A stretch of 64,000 nt of DNA from Phorcus lineatus. Taxonomy: Eukaryota; Mollusca; Gastropoda; Trochida; Trochidae. The notes beneath the pieces are model-generated. The model saw nothing but the letters and a program-made list of their open reading frames with translations, did not search any database and was not told where the DNA came from. The stretch lies in the NCBI GenBank assembly GCA_921293015.1, contig OV121087.1:8134501-8198500 (forward strand), read 5' to 3'. This document shows, piece by piece, positions 32,226 through 45,894 of this stretch; the stretch's first letter is position 1; the number at the start of each line of letters is the position of its first letter. Position numbers and translations under genes: made by a program.

Positions 32226-35200
32226 GTCTCAAACTTAGCCATGTAAAACCAGAATTTGTTACATGGAAATTGCAGGTCTCAAAAGCATTTCTGAATTTAT
32301 CTTAAAAAGTTTGGTCCTAATTTGATTGTTGGTCAAACGAAAAATGATAATTGTTTATCAAAATTTTGTTTCATTGATGTCGCCTTTCACGTTGCAATAT
32401 CAAGAATCAATGCAAATGTTTGCACAGCATATTACATCTACCTGTCCAAGATAGTTATCAGTTCTAAATGACATTATACCATAATGTTTCTTGACTTCAA
32501 GGGTCCCTTCACAAGATTAAAGCTAACTTGTATCTGCTTAGGAACTACTTTAAAAGGCAAAGGTTCATTTTGCGTAAAGATAATCTCAGGAAAAGTAATT
32601 TTAGATTCATTATCTCAAGTTTTCACGTAAATACGCCAAACTTCCATTCCAGTCAGTATTCATAAGCAACTGTGTAAGGTTTGATTTAGACATGATTTTT
32701 ATTTTTTACGATTATATCCAGAATGCGTTTTCAAATATTAATAAGAAATATGGCAAAATCCATTTAAGGCAACCAGTAGTAAATAAGTATGCTAATCATT
32801 ATGGGTTACATCATGAGAACCTAACATTTCGATCCACTTTCAACTTATTACTCGAGACCTGTTTTTATACTCATGGACGGTATTTCATTTCATTGTATAA
32901 AATCAAAGCAGTCATCATCCGCTACTCCTTGTTATCATTTTGCTTTTTAACTGTCAGGGGAGTCATTTTCAAGTTGATTTCCTATTTCTCAACTTATATA
33001 TATATACTATTGAATTTAATGTTAATAAACAAACACAATCACAACCAGAGAGAAGCAATTAAGACAGATACGAGGATTTAGTTACAGCTCCTGAACAAAA
33101 AATTGTCACATCGCTTACAAGTGCAAGTATCATGTGAATAGTTGTGAGTTTTACTTCCACTCAATCAGTTGATTTTCTACCAAAACGTATGCTATTTTGA
33201 GGAGATGAAGATATATTATGCCCCTAGCACATATTTATATATCATATTTATATTCCAAGTAGTCTTCATTTGGCATGGATTTATAATTTGTTTTTGTCAA
33301 AATACAAAAACGATTTTTTAAAAGCATTTATCATAAAATTTTCATTTCAACATTTTTTGGGCAAATAACATAATATATTTTATCACGTTAACAATTATTT
33401 ACTATTTCGCCGGACATTTGTTGAAGTACTATTTTAATGCAAATATGAAAATCTGAAATTCAAAATTTTCACCCAATGCCTCTTTTGGGTGGTGTCAGAA
33501 TTTTCTCCGGCATATAACATACCTTGTATGTGTAATGGAGATATGAACCCTCTACAAATCCATCCAAAGGTATTGTAAACTTCACTGTAAAGATTTGATA
33601 AAGATTTCAGAATTTCCAAAAATGATGACTTCACAAGTTATGATCAGTGTAACAAACATGTGATCATTCATTCCATATAGAGGAAGAGATCATTGTCTAC
33701 GCTGCAAGATTGAAGGATGGCAAGATCATAGGTTTGATCGGACATTGGTATCAGCTTTTTTATGAATACATGTAGCTGTTTAGTGAATGCTGATATAAAT
33801 AGGGAAGATTATATTAAATAATGTCCTAAGTTTTGTGTGATTTCGTAAAGGATACTTCATTGTACTGAATACGTTTGATGTGTTTGTTGCTTGGCAATGA
33901 TTTCAAACACAATATACATGTAATATTCACGATTCTATTTCAGCTTAAAAAAACTCCCCTCAACAAGGTAAACTCCTTTCATTTAGGTTATCAGACGTTT
34001 TGGATACAGCCTTTATGATCAATTCATTTGATGAGAGGGAATGTAAGGGCTCTTTACATGTATAAAAAGGTTTCTCCTATTACGTAAATGGTGACTTGGG
34101 AAACCTCATTTCAATACAGTTCAAACAGCTCGAATTCAAATCGCTATTAAAACATATATTGTGTTTCTGATGCACACGTTTATGAGCTTTGGACGTATAC
34201 TATCGAAAGATAGAAATCCTTTCAAATCAATTATTGAAGGTGGCGATATATAAAGAAACAATTTTCTTCTTTAAAAGGGGAAAACAAATGTCAACCAAAC
34301 ACAATCATTTAAAGCTTGAAAAATAAATCCAGATGGACATGAAGCAAATGACTCTGAGTTATAAATGTACTGATGAAACCTCTTCATGTATCTGAGCAAC
34401 ATGCACTGGAGGAGTTTTGAACGTATTTTTGTCTGATTGGTTTATTCTTAGTTCCAATATCACTTCTTCTCATTAATTGTCATATCAATTCATCATGGAA
34501 TGATCAGAACATGCATCTTAGAATTCCATTGCCATTTATATTACTTCAATTAAAACAACCTTATAGCATCTAATTTATCTAGTACATTTAGACAAACATC
34601 AATGACATCTATTAAATTATTTCTGAAACGGTTTGACACATGGCGATTGCTGTGGGTAAGATAAATATGAATTCAAATTTGTAGCTTCAATGGCTAGTTT
34701 GTGTTGACGGAAAAACGATAACAAAACTATCAATATTCTTGTGCAGTTTATTAAAACTTGTCAAATATCATATAGTTAATTTTAATGGTTTTCATCATAT
34801 AAAAAATAGATTACTGATTTGATTACTGAGTGAACATGTAGTTCAAAAGAAAAAATGAAATTGGAAACGAGTAACGATAGCATATCTCTTTCCTGAGAGA
34901 AATATTAACCAATTCGGTACTTTTTAACAATAACATATATATTTAACAATTTAATGAAATTAAAGGAATTACATTATGAATCAATGTCATAATGAAAATG
35001 TTTTACCTTTTTACAGGTGAGTGAAAATTTCAAACTGAACACTATTGTTTGTTAATCAAATGAAGAGACAATCATTAGCGTTTGCATCAAATACAAATCG
35101 GGTAATAAATATAAACAAATTTAATCTGCGTCGTATGCTTTTCGAAAAGTGCAAATTTCACAACCTTGCCTTCATAGATCATATGCGAAATCTCATATAC

Positions 35201-35389
35201 TTTCTATTTCTGAAATAGACCAGATGAGGTTTATTCGTCAAATTAAGGAAACATTACCTTTATCCGGCTGAAAATATCATTTAATGACCTTAATTTACAC
35301 ATATAGTCCTCAAGGTAATTACTAATTTCGTTAAGTAGACTAATTTTGAAAATGCTTTGCTCACGAAAGCTTTTCAAAATGGAAAATGT

Positions 35390-35555
35390 TAATGGGTGGT
35401 AATTTGGAGAATAATCAACCGACCTTCCCGTTCAGCATTAAGACAAATTGTAGTTCCAAGGGACTTGACAAAAGACTTTCAGTAAAACTCATTGAGGTTC
35501 ATTCTCCAGGGCGATGGAGTTCATTCCTTCGTTACCTGACGTCAAACAATAGCAC
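35390..35555 (+). repeat. dispersed repeat family 4, copy 2 (weak)
   Basis: The sequence runs from GTAATTTGGAGAATAATC to CGTTACCTGACG and parallels the other two copies in order, with greater divergence. Confidence 0.4.
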
Positions 35556-35832
35556 CTGAAGTACCAATTCATGGAATTTCATTAATGTTTTCACCGAGTC
35601 TTTATCAATTCTTCAATGACCCCACACAACCAACATACTTCGTATTATAATAAAGCTCCCTTGCACTGTTCTAAAACGAGGATATGTGGATTTATTTCTT
35701 TTTGAATAAGTAGGACAGATATTTAATTTCATTCATAAATAAACTTTTTCAATGTGAAAATATGCAAATATTGGTACAGACCAACTGCAGGAAAAATCAA
35801 AGTAATCATGGAAAGTGAAACTTAGCTTCGTG

Positions 35833-36690
35833 TGGTTATCAAGTTTCTTACGATAGAAGGAGTGATTGCGAACCAAATACATAAACGTAGGACGAATTTG
35901 TCTTTGGGAAAGGCGTCCCTCAATATACTATTGTTGCAAAATGGTCACCCGAGTTTAAGCGGAATCGTAGCTCCTTGGTTATCAAGTTTCTCAGGAGACA
36001 AGGATTGAATGCGACCGAAATACATTAACGTATGACCAATATGTGTATGGGAAATAAGCCCCTCAATATTCTACTGTTGCAAAATGGTCAGCTGAGCTAC
36101 TTTGACGATGAGCAAAGGTCATCAAGGTCTGTTGAAACCATTACATACGATATGTAGGCACCATAATTCATGAGGACTGACATACGTCCAAGGTGTCTAC
36201 AATTTCAAGAAGGGTGCCAATAAAATTAAATGCACAGGTATAGACTATAGAGAGTTGAATCCAGTCTTGAGCTCTTGAACAAATACAATGCTAATCACGA
36301 TTACTTTCATGCCCGTCTGGTTATGAAACGCAGATTAATCACTGCGACCATGACACCAAGCAAGAATCCATGCAATGGAAGCATTTATAAGTGCTCTTCT
36401 GCATCCTGGAAGATCAGAACTCAGCCTTCTTCTGGCAACGCTTTAGTGAACATGATTCGTATTTCACAGGCTGCACTTCAACAATGTGGCTTTGGACAAC
36501 TTAACTATCCGCCCAAAAGTCAAGATGGACCCAAGCGGCTTCTATCTGTATCACAATTCGAAATCACATTTGCCTGGCACAATATTTGGCGATGATCATG
36601 AACTCAAGGCCAGTCAGAAGATTTCTACTGCAAGTACATGGACAGACACAAAGACAAATGGGCAAAGTTCATCGTTGTACAGGGATATTA
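35833..36690 (+). pseudogene. degenerate mariner transposase relic
   Basis: Translated pieces in shifting frames match a mariner transposase. VIKFLTIEGVIANQIHKR (35,837) and VIKFLRRQGLNATEIH (about 35,973) are two copies of the N-terminal helix-turn-helix, followed by APQYSTVAKWSAE, ELLNKYNANHDYFHARLV (36,269), a WKIRTQPSSGNA segment, SQAALQQCGFGQLNYPP, FYLYHNSKSHLPGTIF (36,540) and a C-terminal KDKWAK-like end. Several stops and frameshifts and a missing middle with the second catalytic Asp mark an old copy, different from the mariner at 4.5 kb. Confidence 0.85.
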
Positions 36691-37790
36691 AATTGAAAAT
36701 CAAAATCAATACCACAAACATTGGCTTATGTTATAATTCCACTTTTATGAACTTATTGACTTCCCTCGTATTAATTTCGTACGAGTCGTTTATACCTATC
36801 GAGTGATTTAGATCAGTTTCCCATTTAAGTCTATATCTAGTCTATATATACCTGTAAATACATTTATGGATGGATGTCACATGAAATATATTACACTTCC
36901 ATCACCAATATCTTGATCAAAGGGTAATATTCGAATAACCTATCAACACTAGACTGTAGTCTGGATACTGAGTTGTACTGAATGACAAGTAATGATACGA
37001 GAGCAAGGATAGTCCCAGGAGTCTCTGTAATGAAGTCTCACCTTGCATAGCTCTCAATTAGTTAAAACACTTCCTTGACTAATCTCATGTCTGGGGCTCG
37101 GTGACACCAGGTGGTGCTGTTGATGTTAAAGGGGGACAACTCTCAAGGGAATTGAAAAAAGTCGTTTCCTCCTGCTTCGTCTGTTCATCTTGTATTGTAT
37201 GCTAGGATGACATTTACTGTACATACTGAAAGGAAGGCATTCTACTTTTACTCAATCATTTGTTCATGTTTAAACCAAATATATAAGTGGAAGTTCAATT
37301 TCTCCTTTTTGACATTCCTTGAACACTGAAATTTAAACATCAAATGTTATTATATTTGATTTGAATTTGAGAGAAGTTACATTCCCAAATAAAATAATAC
37401 AGATAAAAGACATTTGTGTTTATTTACACTTAATTCTAATACGCATGTCAATTTATTTTTCATAAATCATGTAAGGTAGTTTATAGTGAATAAAAATGAT
37501 CCCATGAGCAATCCCTAAAGGTTTTGTGAATGCATTAAAATCTAATATAGGGTCGAGGAGATGTTTGCAATGTATTCGAACGCTGCTTTGTAAACATCAG
37601 TTTTTGAAATAAATCTTCACTTTTTGCTACAATTTCATTTTCTTCTATCTCTGAAGATGTAGACGATATTAAATCAAAAGTTTAAAGCACCACACGCTTT
37701 TAGGTTTCCGAGGGATCTGATGGATCAGTAACCCAACTAACTTACTGAATCAAATCTTTATTCAAGTGTACGTTTCTTTACATTTACAAC
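36691..37790. other. intergenic, nothing recognised
   Basis: AT-rich sequence without coding, RNA or repeat features that I can defend. Confidence 0.4.
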
Positions 37791-38406
37791 TGCGTGCCAA
37801 AAGTTTATTCACATACCTGAATAAACTAGTGCAAATATCATATAATTTGAGATGCCTTTGAGGTATCGTAGCTTTGCGAAAAAGAAACGTATTATATTGA
37901 ATTTTCAATACACATATGCAGATCCATTCTTCTTTAAGGCAAAGGTTTATTGTACCCCACAATTACCCGTAACAGTTTCGGCAGGTCATTGAAGTTACCA
38001 AGGGTCAAAATTCCGAAAACACTAATTTTTATTTTCTTCATAAAATCCTTTATAAGATATCAACTTCTTTAAAAATAAGTCACGTTTGTTCCTTAGCACA
38101 ATGTCAATGTGAGCATATTGGTTTTAATCTCAGAGAGTCGATATGGAACATGTTATTCGACATTGAACGAAATCGAAATTTCGAAAAGTGACCCCTTCCG
38201 TCTATATCAATATGCCAAAATTCAAATTTTTGCACGAGGTACAAGACAATGTCAAAGTGAGTTCAAGAATGGCTATTTCACACATGGACAGTGGGTGATC
38301 CATAGTCAGTCTTTCTGAAGTTATTCTATTGACGTTGAAACGAAACTCAAATTACATGATATTTGCACTACGATTCAGTGGTAAGTGAACAAACTTTCGG
38401 TATGCA
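37791..38406. mobile_element. MITE family 3, copy 2 (inverted relative to copy 1)
   Basis: The left end CGTGCCAAAAGTTTATTCAC, CATACCTGAATAAACTAGTGC and AATATCAT pairs with the right end ATGATATTTGCACTA, GTAAGTGAACAAACTTTCGG and TATGCA. The interior matches the reverse complement of the copy at 26,724-27,271. Length is about 616 bp. Confidence 0.75.
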
Positions 38407-38659
38407 CTTGTACCTTAATCTGTAAATCTGATGTAAGATATCTTGAAGATACCAGAGTCTTATTATTATATAATAAATGTTCAGTTGTTCTTTGACAGCT
38501 TTGTAAAATCCTGTGACAGATTTTTTTCATCAACAACGACAATGTCTTTAAAGTTGTCACATAACTTTAAATGTTGTTTTAACTATCATTCATTAGTTTT
38601 TGCATGTATAGACTGATGTAATAATAAACATAATTAGCACCTAAAAGAATAACATTTTG

Positions 38660-38980
38660 TCTCCAACAACTCACGGAGTGGCTCTTCAAGGAGACACTGT
38701 ATGATTTTACTAACATTGTAATTGGCTTTCATACGTGTCGAAACACTAATTATGATAATATTCCTGAAGAGAATTTCTCAAATCGATCCCAAATATAAGA
38801 CAATCTAATTTTACAATAAAAATCTAAAATTACCTAAATGTGTATACCGAAATCCAAATATTAAAGTTCTATAATCAACACTACCCACCTCTACCTGTTC
38901 TTTTCTATTATTTTGGAAAAGCTCCCAAAACTACGTTTTACTATTGTCCGGTTTTCAATCAGAATAGCAACTTGTTACTG
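38660..38980. repeat. relics of MITE family 2
   Basis: The right terminus CTCCAACAACTCACGGAGTG is present at 38,662. A separate interior piece, with ATTGTCCGGTTTTCAATCA, lies at about 38,911-38,980. The order is not that of an intact element, so these are fragments of one or two old copies. Confidence 0.6.
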
Positions 38981-41900
38981 TAACAACTTACGTATCATCT
39001 CTTCAAGTCTCCAAACTCATTGGATAACGATTTAAAAAAAACAGTATATCTAGTGAGCTTACCACACTAAATACACTGTCTCGGTCATTTGCAATTAATG
39101 GTAAATGTGCAGGCATCAGATGTTATGAGTGTCACTGACAACCTTCGATTGATGCATTTAAAATGATATTTGAAACGTTTCAGAGTTACTCTTCTTTTAA
39201 TAATTTAATCATTTGTATAACAAAAATAAACACTGAATTAAATATTTCCTCTTCGATTACTTTATAAATATGGTCAAATAGTTAAACAAAGTCATAATAA
39301 CAGTTGTTTTCATCCAAAGTGATTATCAAAAGGGATAAATAGCTTGGTGATTCAAAACCAAATCATAAAGTGAGATAGTATTTTCTACATCTAGGTCTCT
39401 AAGTTCTTGCCTAAACTGAACTGTTTTCTTTGAAAAAAACCGCTTCCAACTGTTGAAAGAAAAATGTGATGGTTATCATAATATCATCATTCATGTTGCA
39501 ACATTTATGATCGATGCTAATGTCTGAAGAGATAATTACATCTTAAATTCCAATGAAATCTGGTTCGAATCCTGCCAGGCAACTTTGTCTGCAATAGAGA
39601 ACTAGTTCTACACGCAGTTAAGTTTGGCTGCAATGCTACACTGAATTCGTGCGCAGTACCGTCCGGAGTTCGCTCTTCCAGCCGATGCTCGCAGGTTTCA
39701 CTGCAATGCATAGCCTCAATGGTGTTGTGATCTTTTTTATCTGCAGTGATACTAGCAGACGCTATATAAGTGACGTATAACCTTAAATCACCTCATCTCC
39801 CCAATAACACACTCCAGTTCAAAGTGGCATTATAACTTGGTGTATCTTCGCTTCAAGAGACATTAGCGGTTATCATTATCACAATCAACACTTATTACAT
39901 ACTGTGATTTTTAGCTAAGAGAAAAGGTAAAGCTGTTTGTGACGATATTTTAAAAATGGGTGAATCAAAGGATTTACTGCAATAACGTTAATCATCAGGT
40001 TGGATTTGTCCGGTGCAATAAAAAAATCAGAATGCTATAATTATTCAGGTAATAACTATGTAGTGTAAGAAGGAGTATTAGTCTAAAACTCTTTAGCACT
40101 ATATTGTGATGGTTTTATTTACACTATTTTGTCCTGAAAGACAGAGTAACTGACGTTAGTTCCAATTAGGCAAAAGATGAATATTTTACAACTGCAATAT
40201 GTTACCTTATATGAACCTTGGCTAGAGACAAACCGAGACATTTAATTGTAGTTTCGGTCACTTTTGCGTATTTTCAGCTTAAAAGAACATTCATTTAATC
40301 CATTTTCCAAATCTGTTAAAATTTATCATCACAAATATTTCAATTGATAGCATAGAAGTATATAAATTCCCTATTCTCTTGTTTTCTGGCTTCTTGAACG
40401 TCAGAGGTGTCAAGATAGTCGTTATCTAGCTGCTTCTATACACTGAATCTCCACATGTAGGGCTATAGTGTGTCAAATACATGAAACAGTTTGCCCTGAC
40501 CATGCATTACGAAAGTCATCAAAGCGCTTATGTTTGTTCATATGTGTTAAATTTCATTTTGTATCTTTATTATTCTCTTTTCTAACGAATTATTCTTAAT
40601 TCTTACATATAAATTGACACTGCCAAATCAGACAGAACTTACATTGCTCACGTAAGAGTTTTATGAAAGTTATCAGAATTATCATTTACAGTCTTGATTG
40701 ATTATGATTAGCCTAAAAAGTTGCACGGATTGAACCCAACATCCCTGATGTTTTGAATGTTTTTAATTTTTTATACGTAAATTATTAGGGCAAACTGAAA
40801 TTGAATGTATGACGTGCTGAAGGTTGTATTTGTCACTGCTCAAACAACTACTGAACTTAAACCTTTCATGTTCTCAAATCAGTTATTAAAGGTATGGTAA
40901 ACTTTGAGGTAAAATACTTATCTTTCAACGGCAATTTCATTGTCATAACACGTCGATTGTAGTTATTATCATGTAAGATGGCTATTTTGTATAAATCTAA
41001 TTGATAAACCGTAGATACTTATGCATGGCATGCACACATATTGGCTGGGAATGGTCAATCTCGTTTTATTATCTACTTTCTTCATTGTTGAATAACGATG
41101 GCTAATCGACAATTCTTCATTACAGGAAGAAGACGATAGAATGTTTCTTAAAACATGCATTATGTCAATGAGCATGGACATGATAGATTGCATAGGTTGA
41201 ATACGTTTCAAGAAAATTGCAAGATTGTTTTGAGCGTTGAACATTCTGTGAAAACATTTATGAATTGATTCCTTTTAAAATAGCTTAAAAACAGCAATTA
41301 TATTTACTTCCACCGTAATACGAACAGGTTTATGAAAAATTGAATTCATGTTTGATATGGTAATAATCATATTTTAAACACTTCTATAGAAAAGTACTTA
41401 CGTTTGTATCGTATGAATATTGATGTTTATTAAGTTTCTGGCACATACATCTTGAGTTAGAGTACTTAGTAAATCTTTTTTAAAAATAAATATCAACATT
41501 TCAAAGAACTGTGTTATTTTAATTTTCAGCTTTCTCAGAACATTTCAAAACCATATAATGGCGTTATTTTTGGTATCAAAAAATTGTTTTATTACACTTA
41601 CCGGTATACCTTATTACTTATATACTTAATAAGTTGAAAATGGGAATGAATATCTTTTCTCATTTACACGTTCGTTTCCATTTTTATTAAAAGGCCACAG
41701 AGTATGTTGTTGGAGTCAAATATGTCAAATTTCATGAATGGTGTTATTTTATGGAGAAGTAGTGATTGTTTCAGAAAATCCGAATCCGAATGTGTATCAG
41801 TTCAGTAATCAGTATATTGACAAAAAAGGGATTAATGTCGTGATTTGTGATAAAAAACAGGCCAATGACGCACGTCAATGATTCAAACGTAATTTCGGAA

Positions 41901-43108
41901 ACTAATTTACAGACGGCAGAAAGACAAACATTAGTTGATACTGTTAAGTAGGTCATTTAACTTATATACACGTTAATTAAACACATAATTTCGAATTCTT
42001 TACTTTAATAGGGACGTTTTACGATTATCAGTGAAAACAAGAAAACATCATAATCTGGGCATTTAGGAGATAAAGATGCAAGTTTAGGGAATCGATTTTT
42101 CGTTAACTCAGGTCATAAGGTAGTTTGGCTCTTAATAAAGCCAAATTAAAAATTATGAAACATACTCTGTGTCACTTTAGGATACTCATCATGTGTATAT
42201 ACATATACTAAAATGCACGATTGATCCGACTTTACCTGTAGATACCATTTCTCAAAAATCTTTTTAACAAATCAAACTCCTTTTACAAACCAATAATCTA
42301 ACCAAGGTATCTAGTAACGTTACATCAGCAAATTTAATAATTTGGATATCATCAGTTAATCCATAGGTCTGGCTCTGAACTTGCTTGTTAACTCCGTCGG
42401 AAGTTGTAAATACTTCAGTTTCAAGATTACAAACTTACACAAGTGTAAACTGAACATCTTACCGTCTAGACAATTTGCTAATAAAAGGTATGATAATTTG
42501 TTTATGTTCATAAGTTCAAATGAAATGTTGAGATTTTATCATCGTTTTTTAAAGTGTTCAATAATTGTTCGAACATTACCGTTCAAAAGAAAACAAATCA
42601 CCCCTTGTTTCCAACTCTCTTGGAATATACCTGAATATAATATACTCATCAAATGAACAAAAGTTCGAGAAAAGGGATAAAAAGGTGTGCTTGTCTTTAA
42701 AATCAAACTTGGATGCTATGTACATCTGGGCCTTTTTCTGTTTTGAGAAGGCTAATAGCTCTCTCAATTTCATCTTTGAAAGTAGTTCTAATAACATATC
42801 TACATGATGAAATTCTTCACACTCATTTTGTTAATGGTTTGATGACATACATGTACTTCCCAACGTCTCATCAAAAGGATAATGATTTACAGGAGTAGCT
42901 GGATTTAAATGATTATGGAGTATGTAGACTTGTATCCTTTCTAAGTAACCTCTTGATCCAAAACAAGAAGTCTTTGCAGTGCGTCTATGCTTTTATATAT
43001 TTCATCTACATCTTTAAGACTAGGCTGGTCCTTTAGCACGTGTATGCTTAAATACTTCTTTGACCGTAGATCCTTAGCAAGATATTCCTCTGTGCGGAAT
43101 CTCGGAAA
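38981..43108. other. gene-free AT-rich stretch
   Basis: No coding region, RNA gene or clear mobile element seen. Short frames here lack motifs and conserved-looking composition. Confidence 0.4.
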
Positions 43109-43114
43109 ATGAAG

Positions 43115-43308
43115 TTTTGTTATTCTACGTTCTATATTCTATGTTTTATATTCTACGTACTATATTCTGTGTTCTATATTCTACGTTCTATATTCTACGT
43201 TCTCTATTCTATGTTCTATATTCTACGTTCTATAATCTATGTTCTACATTCTACGTTCTATATTCTATGTTCTATATTCTACGTTCTATATTCTATGTTC
43301 TATAACCA
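43115..43308. repeat. 14-bp minisatellite
   Basis: Units of TATTCTACGTTCTA and TATTCTATGTTCTA alternate about 13 times. The long overlapping frames here (repeating FYILRSIFYVLYS) are by-products of the repeat. Confidence 0.95.
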
Positions 43309-44267
43309 GTTTCTTAATAGCGGTATTTGTTTCATTAGAAATGTGTCTCACATCAAGTAGATCTAGTTCATTTTGCTTATTTGGTCATTTGTCAAATATC
43401 TACGTGTCCAAGAATATGTTGACAGAATTTGATAATACTACAATTGCAAGCTGTAAAATACATATCTAAAGGCTGGTCGCTTGAGATACACGAGAAACAA
43501 GCAAACAAAATTACAATTTCTATACATTCGTTTCCAGTAATCCCTGAAAATATTGCGATCAATGAAATAATATAAAACAAATGATAAACTGCTTTAATAC
43601 TTAGACGCAGTGTCGCATGCTTTCAAAAGCAGCGAATTGAAATGTAAATTATAACACTCTTCAAGAATATTTAGTCTGTTAACTGAAATTGAATTTTATT
43701 GAATTAGTTTTAGCTGTTGTTTAAGAAAATTGTTAACGACTCTGTAGAGCTTTTTTAAAGAATTTTATTCCTTCACATTTTCACCAAAGACTGTTCGTTA
43801 ATGGCAAATGCTTATTCTTCAGAGGGCAAAAAATCTCATTAATCCACACGATTATCAATAGGATTATATCTGTACTCGTAGACGAACTTATCACATTTCA
43901 AGCGAAAGCTATATAAAAACAGCATGAAAACTGCATGAAAACAGTAGGAACACCTCTCAGTCATTTTCGTCAGGGAAATGAAATTTGGTAAACTTTTTAT
44001 TAATTGAATTTGATAATTTCGTTAAATAATCTCCATTCATTGACTAAAAAAGAATGGCTTGCAATTGGTTATATAGGTTTAAATTTTCTAGGCATCTCTA
44101 TTTCCCCCAAAAAAACCTGCTACAGTGTCCGTAATGGATGGTAATTAGCAGAATATTCAGCAAATTTCCTTGACAAGCATCAACACTGTCAAAGCAGTCC
44201 TCAGAGTAAACCTTTACCTAAGTCTTCGATTTTTGGTAAACTCTTTACTTTCGAAAGTCGTTTAAAG
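43309..44267. other. intergenic, nothing recognised
   Basis: No supported feature. Confidence 0.4.
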
Positions 44268-44460
44268 TTGAAAATAAGTGGTAATTTAAAGAACAAACAG
44301 CCAAGTTTCTCTTTCAGCCTGAAGACTGACTCAAAGCAGTATTCACAGCAAACCAACAGGGACCGAGGCAAAGCTCTTCTCGGTAAATACTCATTTGTGA
44401 TTCGTTCTCGAGGGCATCGAATTCAAATCCTTCATTACTTGACATTACACACTTGCATCT
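44268..44460 (+). repeat. dispersed repeat family 4, copy 3
   Basis: See 32,041-32,225. Shared blocks include AAGCAGTATTCA and ATACTCATTTGTGATT, followed by CTTCATTACTTGACA in place of the CTTCACTACCTGAC of copy 1. Confidence 0.5.
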
Positions 44461-45343
44461 GATGTGGACATATCTACACCTTAGCATTGGTAACTTGAAA
44501 AGCTGTTAGAATGAATGATTAACGTTGAAATTGCCCTTTTCAAAAGCTTTTGAGGCGTTGTATTCTTTGCACATTATATTTGTTCATGTCTAATTCCTTA
44601 TCGTATTTTTGCTGTGATAACAGAAGTGTCCAAAATTAATGTCAAGGCAATGAATGATTTCAAGAAGGTTTTAAATCGTCTGTTTACCTTGCTCATTGTA
44701 AAATTGTTAAACAAAAGAGTGAAAGTGCATGGAATTTACCTACTAAATCAATAATCAATATAATCAACTTGGTTGTGTAAACTCGTAATATGTGCATGTG
44801 ATTGGAAGATCATTTCCACTAGAAAAGGTATTACTTCCTTGTCATAAACACATTGGGCAATGAGGAATCACAGCTAGCAATAAGATATGGACATGAATAT
44901 CGTTTCTACTACTGTTTCAGTTATGTTCCTTTGTCTCGATAAGTGAAAAACCAAACCCAGTTATTATAAAAGTGAACGTATTTTATCTAATGTTTCTTGG
45001 CCCTGAAGATTCATTTCACATTAGTTCAAAGTATTGGACCAAATGACTTTTAACTACAAACCCTCTTCACCACCTGTTGTTTCGAGTTGCGAATAGCTAT
45101 TAAGTCGTGGTTTAAAACACCTCGGGATCTTTTCACAATGTGATCTTTACAGTGGCCTATCTTGATGTGACACAAACGTATGTTGTTACAGAGAAATAAG
45201 TCAGGCATTGGAATTGTTGCAATTAAATAGAGACGAAATTTTGCGGAAAATTACCATTTTAATTCTCATCAGTTCACTAAAATCACTGTACAAAGGTTTA
45301 TTTGTGATCTGCAATCGAAAACCGACTGAATTAGTCGACCCAT

Positions 45344-45770
45344 CATTCTCTCCCAACAGAGGTAGCTCAGTCATAAATTTCTATAAATCTCTGTCTTAAT
45401 TTGAAGTCTTCCGGCACTTTCCCTAGCGAGACAATATTGCTTAAACTACCTGGTTATATTTCAGCCAATGAAAACAACGAATGCATGTATAACATGTTTG
45501 ATGTCACACAGGCCTGTGCAATGAGACAGTCGGAAAATGAAGACGATTCAAAGCGCAAGGTGCATATTCGAATAAAGTTTAGCTTTTGGAAAGCTTACAG
45601 AAATAACTTAGGCGATTTGAATGATAACTTTAGAAACGGCGTCACTGATTGCACAACTAACTTTGATTGCATCCAATCAGCGTTCTACATTTCGTGCACA
45701 AGAAACCTTCGAATTAAGACAGAGGTTGTATAGAAATGTGTGACGGAGCCACCTCTGTTGGGAGAGAATG
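45344..45770. mobile_element. MITE family 1, copy 3 (inverted, 9-bp target duplication)
   Basis: Terminal inverted repeats of about 50 bp start CATTCTCTCCCAACAGAGG and end CCTCTGTTGGGAGAGAATG. Flanks are tcgacccat (45,335-45,343) and tcgaccgat (45,771-45,779), 8 of 9 matching. The interior matches copy 1 in reverse orientation, including TGATTGCACAACTAACTTTG. This independent insertion supports the family and its 9-bp duplication. Confidence 0.88.
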
Positions 45771-45798
45771 TCGACCGATATATTGGGACAAATCTGTA

Positions 45799-45800
<2 letters not shown>

Positions 45801-45881
<81 letters not shown>
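45801..45881. repeat. (GA)n(CA)n compound microsatellite
   Basis: About 53 bp of GA pass into about 28 bp of CA. Confidence 0.97.
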
Positions 45882-45884
<3 letters not shown>

Positions 45885-45894
45885 TCGTAATGAT

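Larger units (their letters stand above)
29129..35829. other. gene-free, AT-rich region with diverged dispersed repeats
   Basis: I find no supported gene. Stretches at 29,990-30,170 and 32,380-32,530 are related (both around 'ttgcannatcaagaatc...atg', then 'cttcacaagat'). 30,663-30,750 resembles 32,890-32,980. The region therefore seems partly built from old, diverged duplications. A fragment of MITE family 3 (TGCAAGTATCATGTGA) lies at 33,120-33,136. Confidence 0.45.

Noticed and set aside
36275..36806. Two 106-codon frames as a novel gene
   Set aside because: Both are frameshifted parts of the mariner relic.
42565..42898. Overlapping 60-90-codon frames around 42.4-42.9 kb as a gene
   Set aside because: Short frames on both strands with no motif, typical of chance in AT-rich DNA.
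43109..43469. Frames with repeating FYILRSIFYVLYS
   Set aside because: A by-product of the 14-bp minisatellite.
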